Origin: Kwoniella bestiolae CBS 10118
Lineage: Eukaryota > Basidiomycota > Tremellomycetes > Tremellales > Cryptococcaceae
Reading direction: 5' to 3'
Assembly (NCBI RefSeq): GCF_000512585.2
Contig: NC_089241.1
Location: forward strand, 558,001 to 622,000
DNA: 64,000 bases
This document shows, in pieces, positions 50,501-61,476 of the stretch. The notes beneath the pieces were generated by a model that was given only the letters and a program-made list of their open reading frames with translations, did not search any database and was not told where the DNA came from. Position numbers and translations under genes: made by a program. Position 1 is the stretch's first letter. Each line of letters opens with the position of its first letter.

Positions 50501-51072
50501 GGACGTATAGTCAGACTACTATCGAAATTGGGATTCATAAACGAACGAGCCGAGTGAGTTGAAATATCTAACATCCTTGGCTAGTCCTTATGCCATATCG
50601 CAGATAGGAGCACAAGCTAATGTCCTTGTTAATAATGTTAGGTTCGAACTTGACCCCAGGTGGTCAGATACAGGTGATCGATATATCCTAAAGCTATTCA
50701 GAGATTACGTGTTCCATTCTGTTGGTGTTGATGGAAAACCTATCCTGGACTTATCGCACGTCTTGACATGTCTGAATAAGGTAAGTCTGCTCTTATATGA
50801 ATTATTGGCATTAAGCTGATGATATCTGTTGATCAGCTCGATGCGGGTCTGGACGAACGTATTATGCTAGTCTCGCGAGACGATCAGAGTTGCCTCGTGG
50901 TTAGCTATAGGGAGATCAAACATTGCATTGAGGCTGCTTTCAAGTGAGTAGCACTCGCAGTATCAAGCTTGAGTTGTGAAACATCGATCATAATGTATTT
51001 GCTGAGCTGATAGAATGAACGGGATATAGTGAATTGAGGAACGCGGGTAATCCACATAGAGTACATCGGTAA
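47589..51072 (+). CDS. PAN3: PAN2-PAN3 deadenylase subunit Pan3
   Basis: The N-terminus has a CCCH zinc finger split over small exons: ICRNVMIYG, YCKFQDSG, CVYYHPP (spacing C-x8-C-x6-C-x3-H). A Pro/Ser-rich linker follows with a short NNTKSFGLGAEHLSAPVFVP motif, of the kind that meets poly(A)-binding protein or Pan2. The pseudokinase domain is clear: VYTLRRIEGYKLVNENAFG, TWRRMRHPNIVGLREAFTTK, YITQIANALKAIHSSGLAAR, NLDPSKILITNKNRIRLNGC. The usual kinase HRD and DFG motifs are replaced by ARNLD and LNGC. The C-terminal knob reads NGRIVRLLSKLGFINERAEF, DRYILKLFRDYVFHSVGVDG, then RIMLVSRDDQSCLVVSYREI, ending NPHRVHR. Pan3 dimers recruit the Pan2 nuclease to mRNA poly(A) tails. The zinc-finger exons are very short; their joining is supported by the finger itself. 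Confidence 0.94.
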
Positions 51073-51542
51073 GTATGGCAGGAGTCAAAGTAGGGTGTGG
51101 CTGGACGGCGATCATTGAGGTTGTAGGAGAGCCAGACATGGCTGCTTCGGGGTAGCGGTAAGGGAGAGTACTAGAAAAACATTAAAAAACCCATATAAAA
51201 ATATGAAAAATCGCGTTATGTATCTCAAAAACAGATGAAAATGATCAATCCAATTCAAGTGATCAAAGATACGATCGATACAATAACCTTTCAGCATTGT
51301 CACAGAGTAGTCATGTCATTGCACGCTTGATTGATTCAATGTTTGTGCATATGATGATGCTAAAGTGCTAAGGCGCAGTACAAGATCTACAGAGTACATA
51401 TTTGACTTATCTCTGCTCGCTCTACCAATTCTCATTCCTTGTTCTACCAATTTCTAGAAGAGGAAAAAAGGACTTTTCTTTCTTCAGTCTCGAAACCTCA
51501 TTTGATCCTAAAGATGTTTCCTCTTGTCACTCTGATCTTGAC
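51073..51542. other. Convergent intergenic region
   Basis: Contains the 3' UTRs of PAN3 (plus) and the J-protein gene (minus), partly A/T-rich. No other feature. Confidence 0.5.
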
Positions 51543-52965
51543 TTATTCCTCCCCCTCTTCCTCCCGAATCTTTGCCTCCATCCTCTCCCTCTCCAACTGT
51601 CTCATCCGTAACAGCGTCATACTCTCGAAGTGATCATTCTTCCTCTTTTCCTCCTTGGTCCGCGCATGAGCAGAGAGGAGATCAGACATCGTCGTTCCTC
51701 CGTTGGTAGAGAAATCAGGAGCGGAGCCGAATGAGGGGGCAGAGTTGAACGAACCGGGTAAAGGAACGGTATGACCGTTTGGCTGCGTGTTGACCCCACT
51801 ATGGCCATTTTCTTTGTCATTTGTATGTTCATTTGTTTGAGCTCGCCGCTGCCTTTCAGCCCATCCTACCCAACTTGGTACATCTCCTCCAGCCCATTTC
51901 ACCTTGATCCCCTCCTCCACTCCTTTACCAGTCTCAGAATCCTTCCAACATGCCCAACATCCTCCCCAATTGCCTTTCTGGAACTCTACTACCGCCTTCT
52001 TCCCCTTCTTCTTCTTATTTGCTGGTGGGTCCGTAAGCATCAGATGCGCGATGGGACCGTATTTGGTTTGTAAGGTACTCTGCAGCATTTCCGAAGAAGA
52101 GGAAGAGGAAGAAGAGGGAGGGAAGGTGAGGATGAGGGTTAGGTCGGTAGGGGTGATATCAGGTTGTGAGTTCGGATTCGGATTCGTACTTGACGGCGTA
52201 GAGGTGGGAGAAACTGGTGGTTGAGGTGGTTTGGCCGCGGCAGACGCAGCTGCCATGGCTCTCTTCTGAGCTTCTTCGAGTAATCTCCGTCCGGCATCTT
52301 TGATAGCTTCCTCTTCTGCTTCTTGCTTTCTCCGTTCCTGCTGATTGGACTTGAATCGTTTCGCCTCTTCTTCTCGTGCATTTAGGGCCTGTGACAGGTA
52401 AAACAAAAAAAAAAAGTCAGCGTTGAGTCCAGCCATGCCATGATGGGATTGACGATATATTGATGAGTAGGATAAGTGAAAAAATACGTATGATAATGAT
52501 TATGTCGGAAAGGGGATGAGGGGCTAAAGCAGAAAAGAAACGTCACTCACATCCACCATATCTTTCCTCTTCTTATCCATCTCAGCGTACCTCTCCCTCT
52601 TCTTCCGATCATTCTCGAGCTTGGTATCTACGTAGGTCCTCTTATTGGGGTTGAGGAGGATCTCGAGTGAGACGGATATCTGACGGAATTGAATAGCTGC
52701 GAAGGGGAAAGACAGAGTGAAGTCAGCATTCATCCATTACCGGAACCTCAGATCATACAATCTTATTGAGAAGAGTTTAGGACATATTGAATAGTTGGCA
52801 ACGTGTGTACTCACCTGCTTCGGGAGATGGATTACGATCCGGATGACATTTCAGCGATTTCTTCCTGTAGGACCGCTGAATATCTTTATCTGTCGCGTCG
52901 CTGTTCACCTCGAGGATGGCATATGGGTCCAAGGCTGCTTCTTCCTCTGAGAGGACTGGTGCCAT
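51543..52965 (-). CDS. J-domain protein of the DNAJC17 / Cwf23 type
   Basis: Three exons: about 52965-52816, about 52696-52551, and about 52388-51543. Residues 12-75 form a J domain (DPYAILEVNSDATDKDIQRS, YRKKSLKCHPDRNPSPEAA with the HPD motif, then IQFRQISVSLEILLNPNKRT). A highly charged coiled coil follows (KRERYAEMDKKRKDMVDALN, AREEEAKRFKSN), then a Pro/Ser/Asn-rich stretch. Next is a segment that looks like an RRM-like fold (LTLILTFPPSSSSSSSS, KYGPIAHLMLTDPP, KKAVVEFQKGNWGGCWACWK). The end is acidic (MEAKIREEEGEE). J domain, coiled coil and degenerate RRM is the layout of human DNAJC17 and fission-yeast Cwf23, splicing-associated co-chaperones. The start is ATG 52963-52965. Confidence 0.85.
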
Positions 52966-53274
52966 TTTGATTGGTGCGTTGGAAAGTTGATGATATGAGC
53001 AAAATGAGAATCTAGAAGTATACCTTTTGATGTCGGTTTCCAGAGTTATCTGCTGTTTTGCGAATTGAACGAGCATTTCATTTCATCGATTTGCCACCGA
53101 ATTTGAGTCAATTACGTAACCGAATATCAAACGCAGACAGACATGAGACGGCAGGTGTAAAAAGTCAATGTTGATTGGGAAGATACTAAAAGTCATTCCA
53201 CTATTCTCATCTCCATAAGAAACAGCATAGACAAGCTCAGCGCAATATAATATAGATACTCCTTGATCATACCA
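52966..53274. promoter_or_regulatory. Divergent promoter region (J-protein / BolA-like)
   Basis: About 310 bp between two divergent start codons. No other feature. Confidence 0.4.
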
Positions 53275-53959
53275 ATGAGTGCTTTCCTCACCTCCCTCAG
53301 AGCATCTCGGACCCAATTATCCCGAACCAACCCAATCCCATCCCCATTTAGAAATATGTCTTCGTCGGCAGGAGCAGGTAGACAGGCAACCAGGATACCT
53401 GGACCAGTGGAGACGTCTATCCAGCAGAAGGTACGTGAGGTCTCTCAGTCGTATCTCCCTCCTCCTCTTCTGGGTAGAGAGGCGTAAAGCCAATCAGCTA
53501 GCTAGGTCGATCAAGTGGTTCGATCAGCTGATTATCCCCTCTCGCGCATAGGTGATAGAAGCTTTCCAACCTGTCCTGCTGAGGGTGTATAACGATTCGA
53601 GCAAACACTCTCATCACGCTGCGATGCGAGCTCAGGGAGGTGGAAGTGGGGAGACTCGTGAGTCTTCTCTTCTTTCTCTTTACTACATCTTGAACCTATA
53701 CACGATATCATTCGTGTGTCAATCAGCTCTTAACCACAAAGTATGTCTGCTGATAATATGTCATTTGCGATCGGTAGACTTCGCCATCCACCTCGTCTCC
53801 CCCTCATTCTCCGGTAAATCATCCATAGCGCGCCATCGAATGGTGAATGCCCTGCTGAAGGACGAGTTCGATAATAAGGGATTACACGCCTTGAGTTTAA
53901 GGTTGAAGACGCCCGAGGAGTGGGAGAAGGAAGGTGGCGGAGAGATGAGGGCGGAGTAG
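53275..53959 (+). CDS. BolA-like protein (Bol1 type, probably mitochondrial)
   Basis: Exons are about 53275-53430, about 53552-53660 and about 53779-53959, giving roughly 150 residues. The N-terminus (MSAFLTSLRASRTQLSRTNP) is basic, Ser/Arg-rich and lacks acidic residues, as a mitochondrial presequence would be. The BolA fold follows: VETSIQQKVIEAFQPVLLRV, YNDSSKHSHHAAMRA, ETHFAIHLVSPSFSGKSSIA, RHRMVNALLKDEF and LHALSLRLKTPEEW. The HSHH and RHR histidines are the candidate ligands that let BolA proteins share a 2Fe-2S cluster with monothiol glutaredoxins. The exon 2-3 junction recreates the family ETHF motif, so it is sound. The start is ATG 53275-53277; an upstream in-frame TTG was not chosen. 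Confidence 0.9.
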
Positions 53960-54458
53960 GGGATGATGGTATGATATCTGAGACAAATAGATTGATGGAC
54001 GCACGAGATGACTGTTGACACTCGTTCGTTTGGAAGGGAATACTTTCGTTTGTGGGGAATATTTACCTGACACAGAGACGAGGTATAGGTATAGATATAA
54101 CGTATCATTCATCTCATCCATTCTTACATACAATATATAAAACTCATATCGAAGGGTCAATGTATATCCCAAGAAAATGTTGTAAAAGGCTATATAACGA
54201 GAACAACGAATGAGAACGAGCAAATACATACATCTGAAAAGCAATTGAAGAAAGAAAACAGAACGGAAATGAAAGAGTTTGTCGCAAGGAAAAAAGGAAA
54301 TGAACAGCCGATTAAGACCAAGGGTAGAAGTATAATTTACAGTGTCCCCAAAAAAAGACAGAAAGAGTCTCGATAGATCCGGAGAAAGGGAAGATGAAGT
54401 GAGGCAAAAGTGTGGGTATATCGATAGGGTTGGATGAAACAAGAGGGGTTGGGTCACA
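53960..54458. other. Convergent intergenic region
   Basis: Contains 3' UTRs of the BolA-like gene (plus) and the UBL3-like gene (minus). An open frame on the minus strand over about 54457-53897 overlaps the BolA coding end and shows only low-complexity Leu/Phe/Ser content, so I do not call it. Confidence 0.5.
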
Positions 54459-55529
54459 TCACATGATAACGCATTTACATCCCCCTACATCCTCTTCTCC
54501 ACGATGTGATCTCGCTGCGCTGGTTGTTCGACCTAGTCCGTGGTGTTTCTTTGGGTCTGGAGGATTTGAACAGGTGGATTAGCCATTGCTCTTTCGGACG
54601 TTCCGGTAAAGGCCAATTATATTATAGTGGACAAGGTCGAACTCACCGTCATCCGCTCTGATGGAGAACGACCTAACACTAATATGTATTACGGTAGGCA
54701 ATGAGGATGATTCTGAGACTGGGAGGTTGTTTGCTACGATGCATGACCAGGATCAGCTTGGTTCGAACCAAGGACAGTTCGTCGATGTAAGGGGTACTAC
54801 TCACATGATAACGTCGAATCATCCTGTAATATCCTACCTGCATGTAAGATCCTCAGGTAGCTTGGCGAAGGAGGTTGAGCGGGGTCTGTCCATTCTATGA
54901 TATTGAACGAGCATGTCAGATCAGCACGAGAACACTTGACTAATGTCATTGCAACCCATGGGGGCGAGTGGGGACCACAGAAATTTTGACGAGACAACCG
55001 ATCGTTCTCCAATCGAGCGCAACTCTTTCACCCAATCATCCCGTCTCTCCATCCACATATACAACATCCTCCCTCCTGCTTCAAACACACCAGAATGAAA
55101 CAAGTTCCAACTCACCAGAAGGCCATGAGCTCCAGATCAACTCTTTCATCCTCCCCACCGTCAACTCAGGTTCGAACGACAATACTTTACTCTGTCCCGA
55201 GATGATAAGCACTTTGACGTGGACCTATCAACAGTCAAGAATATCAGGAAGATTAGATCAGCTTCCAAATTCAATTTGTTATGGCCCACTGAGAAACATT
55301 GTGGATAGGTACAAAAGTAATGGATGGTGAAGATACGCACCTTCGGCGTGATCGGTATACTCTGTACAGTCTCATTCTCCTGCTCCCTCTGTTCTGACAC
55401 CTGCTGTTGAGCTGGTGGGAGTGCTGGATCGAGGGGGTGTGAAGGTTCGGTGGTAGGTGGTATGGGATGTATCTCGCCTTCTCCTGATATCGCTGGAGCG
55501 GCAGCGGGGGCGGTGGTGGGGTTTGACAT
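54459..55529 (-). CDS. Membrane-anchored ubiquitin-fold protein (UBL3/MUB-like) with CaaX box
   Basis: Five exons were joined by eye to give about 190 residues. Residues 1-63 are a Pro/Ala/Glu-rich tail (MSNPTTAPAAAPAISGEGEI...). The ubiquitin-like domain follows: VHVKVLIISGQSKVLSFEPE, LTVGRMKELIWSSWPSEWTD, PSPSYLRILHAGRILQDDST, LSSNNLPVSESSSLPTVIHI, SVRSFSIRADDD. The tail (KKHHGLGRTTSAARSHRGEE) ends GGCKCVIM, a Cys-aliphatic-aliphatic-Met CaaX box for farnesylation, with a second cysteine two residues upstream that could be palmitoylated. UBL3 and plant MUB proteins have this fold and end, and attach to membranes through the lipid. The start is ATG 55527-55529; the stop TGA is 54459-54461. 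All junctions keep the domain in frame. Partner enzymes and cargo are unknown. Confidence 0.85.
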
Positions 55530-57709
55530 GATGGAATGCGTAGATATCTGATAGTGAAGTCAAGTATTATACGTTAGAATGACATGTATCGTTTACTGAT
55601 ATATCGTGATGAGGTGAAAGTGCAGGCAGGATACAAGGAATGAGGATGAAGAAGGGTACTAACATGTGGGTTTTGTGTGTTGTATGTGTGTACAAGTGAT
55701 GAGACGATCGGGTATTGGTTGGACGTTATGAAAATGGTAGTACGTAGACGTATCGTATCGTATACACACCAAATTGCCTTCTACTTGTTTCTCTCCAATT
55801 GTTTTTTCTTGGTTTGATGATAAGGATGGTGAAGGTGTTGCTACTATGATTCTATCTTTAGATTGTAGTTGTGGATTGGAGATGTATTTTATATAGGTGA
55901 GAATGTTGAACAATGATTAATGAATGAGTAATGATGAATACCGGCACGGGTGCGAGGATGAGTCAAGATCTGAGACAGTGGGAAAAATAAGGGAGACACT
56001 TCTTCCAGCGATGGCGTTGATTCTGATCCACCTGGGAATAGTTTACTGCAGGTTCGGTTCAGTCTAGTTGATTGATAATGCTATAAGAGTGTATGCGATG
56101 GAACGACGAGGGCTGATAAAGTGTAGGTTATAGGTAGTATTGTACTTTTCGGAATAGTCTAGTTGGGAGTGGGGGCCGGATGAAAAACTAAGGGAATAAG
56201 GGTAAGACCCAAGGTGGCCCCGATCCGATGCTTGAATTGCCAAGATGATTTCGGTGGGTTATGCCAAGCTGGTATATGGGACTTCGGTATGATGATGATA
56301 CCTCAAGAAATGACGATCAGAAGAGGAAGAGGGAGAGAGAGGTACATGCAACGACTGCGCAGATGAATGAATGATCTTGCACACCTTGCAATGGCGAATG
56401 GATGCTACGTCAGTCAAGGTTAGGTAATACTCGTAGTGGCTAACGAGAAAATGGTCGCCGAAAATTATAAGCGGATGAGACGGACGGAACGGACTTTGGA
56501 ATGTCCACTTCGGTTGACGTTCTCTTTACTCAGACTGGTGATTCACCTTATTTCCGTTTCATTCATGATGCATTTTACCCTTGGCTATGCATTGTTCAAC
56601 CCTTCAGCTCAAACCATTCGATATGTCCTCATGAAGATACGCTGAAAATATCGCACCCACTGATGAAAGGCCAACATCCATCGACTGATTCCTGATTGCA
56701 GCAATTGCAACGCACGATTTCACCCGGTCTCTCCTCTCGGTGATCCGGTCAGGCGAGCGATAACGTTTACCCATCTTGGTTCTTGGACTGGATACCATTC
56801 CCTCTGCCTTTCTGCTCTCTCTCTGACCATCTGCGTCGTTCGAATGCCCACCAAAAAAGCATGCGCATATACTGTATGGTCAAGTCCAATTGGCCATCAT
56901 ACTGCGTGCGTCCAACGGAAAATCCGACGTTCCGTTCTACCCTTACGGGTTGATTCTATTGCCCGAAGAAGGAAGCTCAAACTACAGTTGTTTGAACAAG
57001 AAAAAGCGGATAAGAGACTGAAGTCCTGGGATCCCGTTGTCCACCACCGTGGTCCGCGCCGTTAGTCTCAGTACCCAGTGGCTGTTCGAGGTGAATGAAG
57101 GAATCGCCTCTCAACTGAAGTCTCTACTAGGGAACCATGTAACTCCGAAAATGACCTTTCTCAGTTCGACCATCTCCTCGCTTGAGATGGATCTGTTCTC
57201 AACAGGGTCTGGACTCCGCCCCGCAAAGTGCAGCCATGATTCACGATGCTCAGTTCGTGGGCTTGTATACGAGTTTCACACGTGTGACGCATGCAGGGGG
57301 GAGAAGTGGCGGTTCAACAAAGGTCAAATTCAATAATATAGGGTATGGGTATTTCAGAGGTTGCTGGCGGGTAATGATCGCAGAAGCTTTCTGTCCAATT
57401 GCCAATTTAGCAGACCAATGTCGCGAAGTAAAACATCAAGCCAGCGTCATAACGACTAATCACAAGACCAAGTGAAGGCGCGAGGCGATGCAGACACAAA
57501 GAGCTTAGGAGCTGTCCTTTCACAAGCTCCCACCCAACCGTCCCATGCCTCCTTTGTGGTAAAATCGGAATGAGACCCAGACACGTTCGTCCAAACCTCA
57601 ACTTCTGCGAACCAACAGGCTCGTAGTCTATAAAACAACCGAGCCATCCACCAATATGGCCAAGCATCCCCTTCTCTCAAGAAATTTACTATACCTAAAC
57701 CTCGTTACA
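55530..57709. other. Long gene-poor stretch preceding the GNAT cluster
   Basis: This 2.2-kb stretch has the promoter/5' leader of the UBL3-like gene at its left end and the promoter of the first GNAT gene at its right end. Frames at about 56844-57475 are open but match nothing I know and have no clear exon series. One short segment is CSHDSRCSVRGLVYEFHTCD, Cys-rich but not a recognised finger. A diverged repeat unit lies at 56171-56495. Decayed genes are possible. Confidence 0.45.
56171..56495. repeat. Diverged direct repeat, copy 1
   Basis: This stretch matches 61477-61775 in the same orientation. Shared strings include ggggccggatga, aaactaaggg, cgatccgatgcttg, ccaagatgatttcggtgggt, cttcggta followed by gatgatgatacctc, cagaagaggaagagggaga, gctacgtcagt, and aggtaata followed by tcgtagtg. 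Insertions and substitutions are scattered along it. It lies upstream of GNAT gene A and may be a duplicated flank or an old element. Confidence 0.8.
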
Positions 57710-58788
57710 ATGAGCACCACAGCCAAGGAATTACAAAATCCATCATGTAAGTATCATGCCACCTAGCATTGACATTTAGCCTCTCAGGTCTTGTAGGACT
57801 GGCTGATGACAGACGTCTCTTTCCTGGTATGACAGCCGGAAAGAGCGCAGAGGTGGTGTCTCTTTTTTGCCGATCATTATCCACCAGTAAGTCCAGTATA
57901 CTGTATCCTTCCGCTTTGTCGGCCCGACTCAGCTTCTCGTTCCGCGGTTGCTGATCACAGTCTGAGGACAGTTCCTCTGCAATGGGAAAAGCTTCAAGGC
58001 TGTCCCGAAGCTGAGAGGCTCAATTGTCTATCTACCCTCGGTCCTCAATTTGATCAGTCTGTCTGCGACGTGTATAGCTTTCCTAAAGCGTGTGAAGTCT
58101 CCATCGTCGAGTACAATGGACAGACGGTCAGCGCCATGGCGTACACAATCCCGGGAACAGAGTATAAGGCTTCGTGAGTACTCTTCGGCGCTTTCACAAG
58201 GCCTCTGGATCATAACGCCGAGTGTTGAGTTCCTTGCGCTCAATTTCTTACAGAGAGGCTTACACTTATCAATACTTTCGAGACCATTGGAATCTCTTGC
58301 CGGCAGAAAGGAGGGCGTGGCTGGACAACACTGTGAGGAGGAACAACCCCCTGACATCCACAACGCTGAAGGAGACTATTTCGTTTTTTACAGGTCGAGC
58401 CGGCGATCGACGCCCTAACCAAAACCTTCAATTTCAATACTGACGATGTTATCAACTTAAACTTGATGGCTACTGATCCAAACTGGCAAGGTCGAGGCTT
58501 GGGTAAAAGCCTGCTCCGAAGGCTCACGACCCTTTCAGAGGCTTGGAAACTCCGATTTGCCTCTTCACTGCTACTGAAAGCGGGGTGAGTTAAGTGGGAC
58601 TATGGTTCTACTCTCCGATATGATACACTGATGCGGCTGTACATTGTCTCATTGAACCATAGGTCGGGTTTTATCAAAGGTCAGGCTTCAGAGAGAACGG
58701 GCGGCAAGTTGTCTCTTTGCCCAGCGGCGGAACTGCTTCTCTGGTCGCCATGAGCTATATTCCAGAATACTGGACTCCAGAGCAATAA
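57710..58788 (+). CDS. GNAT-type acetyltransferase paralogue A, with an apparent frameshift
   Basis: Exons in order: 57710-57746 (MSTTAKELQNPS), about 57790-57894 (VGLADDRRLFPGMTAGKSAE), 57972-58173 (IPLQWEKLQGCPEAERLNCL, then GPQFDQSVCDVYSFPKACEV), about 58251-58331 (EAYTYQYFRDHWNLLPAERR), about 58393-58583, and about 58664-58788 (VGFYQRSGFRENGRQVVSLP, ending PEYWTPEQ). The acetyl-CoA loop is WQGRGLGKSLLRRLT (Q-x-x-G-x-G). Between about 58536 and 58552 the reading frame must shift by one base: it reads SEAWK, then the homologous continuation TPICLFTATESG lies in another frame. Without the shift the exon meets an in-frame TGA. It is either a pseudogene in the making or a sequencing slip in a short A run. 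No substrate can be named. Confidence 0.72.
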
Positions 58789-59777
58789 GGTTAAGCAAGG
58801 CGGCACAGCCGGAAGCGTTTCCGCACTCTACGGTACATGAATCCAGTCTGGAACTCATGCTTTCGTCTACTGATGTGATCGATCATAAACATGCATATTG
58901 TGTTTTCTTCACACCCATTTTTGCTACAACAACTGCAGACAATAATCAGATTTTGTTTAGGTCGGATCCCTACGTAGCAAGGATAAGAAGTGGTGCAGCC
59001 TGATCCTTACGAGAAGAGTTTTGTGGCATTAAATCCTAAAAGAGAAGAGGACTTCCTACAGATCCTTTGATGGACGGTGCCCCTCGCTTGGATATCGTCA
59101 AAATTACCTGCGATAACGTACGGTACTATAGATGTTTCCAGGTACTCTCGCGGCGTAGAAAACATCTGATAGCTCCTTTTCATGTCATGTACCACTCCCT
59201 ATTGCTCAGATGGGGCAGTCGATTTATACTTGTCACACCGCGCTAAGTACATCTCTGATGCGTCCATGAAAGTGCAGGACTGCCCTACAGATACGTCATA
59301 GGTATATTGCAAATGCACTGAAAAGCCGTGAAAGGACGCATTGTGTCGAGTATCAGGGCGATTTTGCAGGCTGAAAGGATCGGGGATCATCAGAAGAGTG
59401 AAGATGCATCCTCACGATTTGCATAATTCAGGTCCTCACTCCTCCCGTGGGAGCCAGCGTGTACAATGCAGCTTTCTGTTAGGATACAAAGAACCCTTGC
59501 ATTGTACCTTATTCATCGCAGCAATACAAGCCCTATCTAGATGAGTAGCCTCAGCGACGCTGACACGATAGTGCGCAAGGAGTCCACTTGCATACGTATG
59601 AGGAAGATCACTTACATGACGCCAACAGAACGCTTGAGAGGACAGGCGATGGCGCTGATTAGGACAACGTCCTTATACCTTCGAGCGAGCTCATGAAATC
59701 CACGCCTCACTACGTCCCATGCTAGCGGAGCTAAAGATTCACTTCCCCTCCTTAGAGGACGACCGAAATACCATTTT
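58789..59777. other. Intergenic region between GNAT paralogues A and B
   Basis: No coding feature is supportable in about 990 bp. A perfect 10-bp inverted repeat lies at 59461-59470 / 59498-59507. The right part should contain the promoter of paralogue B. Confidence 0.4.
59461..59507. repeat. Perfect 10-bp inverted repeat with a 27-nt loop
   Basis: The arm gtacaatgca (59461-59470) is mirrored by tgcattgtac (59498-59507), so the transcript of either strand could fold into a hairpin. It lies in non-coding DNA. Function is unknown, and chance is possible in a window of this size. Confidence 0.5.
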
Positions 59778-60842
59778 ATGGCTTTTATCTCAAGTATTGA
59801 GCGGAGGTACAGGGTCTTTATCTTCATTCGTCGTCTAATCTGGCGTCCGAACGCTATCCCCAAAGAGGTCTCGCTGATCGAGCTGCTTGAAATTGTAGTG
59901 CCGTACCACCGACAAGGCTGGACAGGATGCTCCGAACAAGAAAGATTTCACTTCCTCATGTCCCTCGGACCGAGGTTTGATTGTAATGTTCATCAGCAAT
60001 TGGCGGCAGCTGGCGAATCTATGGAAAGAGTCCCGCTAGCTGGCGAGCTCTGGGCCTTGAGGGATACGAACCCTGGGCGGATTATCAGCGTGATGAATTT
60101 CCGAGATTCCACAAAGACATATCGAGCCGGGTGAGTCGAGATTTGATGAACTATCAATGGCTCCCATCCCGTCCATCAATATTGTTTCTCCATGTGTGAT
60201 GTGAAAATCCCGGCGGATTTGAACTTAACCTCCTGTGTTCTAGTGAATGGACGGAGTTCTACGACGATACGGCTGAGGAGGAATTCCTCAAGGAGAAGGT
60301 CGAATGGCAAAATGATGTCGTGAGTCAAACATCTACCGAGGCATAATGGGTGAACGTGGGCATCGCACTGAGTGCAGAGCGAGGATAATTGCTGATGTGT
60401 CATGCACGTCTTCCACAGCTATCGCATAATGCCAACGAGATGGTGATGAACGCCAAGACACAACTAGGAGTCCATTCCAAGAACGCCTTCTTCTTGACGT
60501 ACATGGTCACCCATCAGGATTACCGGTCTAAGGGATATGGAACCAGGCTGTTATCCAAGTTGACGAGTTTTTCCCGTCGCGAGAACTGTCCATTCGTGTT
60601 ATTTACGTCCGGTGATCGTGCCGTAAGTGATTACATCTAGAAACAACTCTGTGGCGATGACGAGCCGGATGGAATTTGCTGACCATTTTTCGGGATGACA
60701 GGTAAGCTTCTACCAAAAGTCTGGCTTCACTTTGTTCGATGAACGGGAACTTCCTGCGCTTGATGGAACGAGTATCCCGTTAACCTTGATGACTTACTTG
60801 CCTGAAGGATGGTCGAAATCGGCGCGTCCCGAACACACATGA
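59778..60842 (+). CDS. GNAT-type acetyltransferase paralogue B
   Basis: Four exons: about 59778-60131, 60244-60319, 60419-60622 and 60702-60842, giving roughly 257 residues. Segments are IPKEVSLIELLEIVVPYHRQ, GWTGCSEQERFHFLMSLGPR, SVMNFRDSTKTYRAG, EWTEFYDDTAEEEFLKEKVE, then the GNAT core: NAFFLTYMVTHQDYRSKGYG, TRLLSKLTSF, PFVLFTSGDRAVSFYQKSGF and the end LTLMTYLPEGWSK...PEHT. The acetyl-CoA loop RSKGYG keeps the R-x-x-G-x-G form, and FYQKSGF is the usual C-terminal GNAT strand-helix element. The exon 1-2 junction uses GCC GG|GTGAGT, as in paralogue C. The intron found near the conserved I/V-P or V-S position in A and C is absent here, although AG sits at the same place. The first residues after ATG 59778 are uncertain. 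Confidence 0.78.
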
Positions 60843-61476
60843 GTGCGGTCTGCCGAGAGGACTGCCACAAAGCAGAGCGACGATCGTCACTTACTGTGAC
60901 TGCGCACAGGTCATGAAGTGCCAAGCATGCTGTGGAGGCGTGATCGATACAGCCAGGAGTCGATCACTTTGAAAATCAAGACTGAGGAGAAGAAGCGGTA
61001 CATTATGCTTTGATTAGAGGGATTTCGCCACCCTGGAACCTAAATTGCATTCCTCTGATTTAAACCAGACACGCAGCATTTGGATCTTGTTCAATGTTGC
61101 CCAAGATACTGTATTGCCAATGCATCGATGTCCAGATTATGAATGAAACCTTCTCTCCTCTTAATTCCAGGAACTGATCGAGGGTAGAGGCTCCATACAG
61201 TCTGCAGAAACAGGATTTGTGGTAATTTCAGAGGTCTTTTTTTAATCTATCCCCCTCAACGTAGAGCTTAACAGAAGGTTCGATAACGTTGTTGCCAGAC
61301 GAAAACATTTGGCCACACATCGTTGGATTCCTGGGCACCATTCCTAACCATTGATTGGTTACCTCTGCTGAGAAATCAGAGCCTAACAATTTCAGAGGAA
61401 TTGCCTGCACGGCTCGAGACATGGGACAGTGGCGGCAAGATGAGTCTGGGCTTTGAGCTTGAAGACAAGACATAGT

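Noticed and set aside
53897..54457. 186-codon open frame on the minus strand, Leu/Phe/Tyr-rich
   Set aside because: It runs antisense into the BolA-like 3' exon and covers the 3' UTR region; composition is low complexity and no start context or family match is seen.
56844..57475. Possible gene preceding GNAT paralogue A
   Set aside because: Several overlapping frames are open but none has a family motif or a consistent exon chain; left as unassigned sequence.
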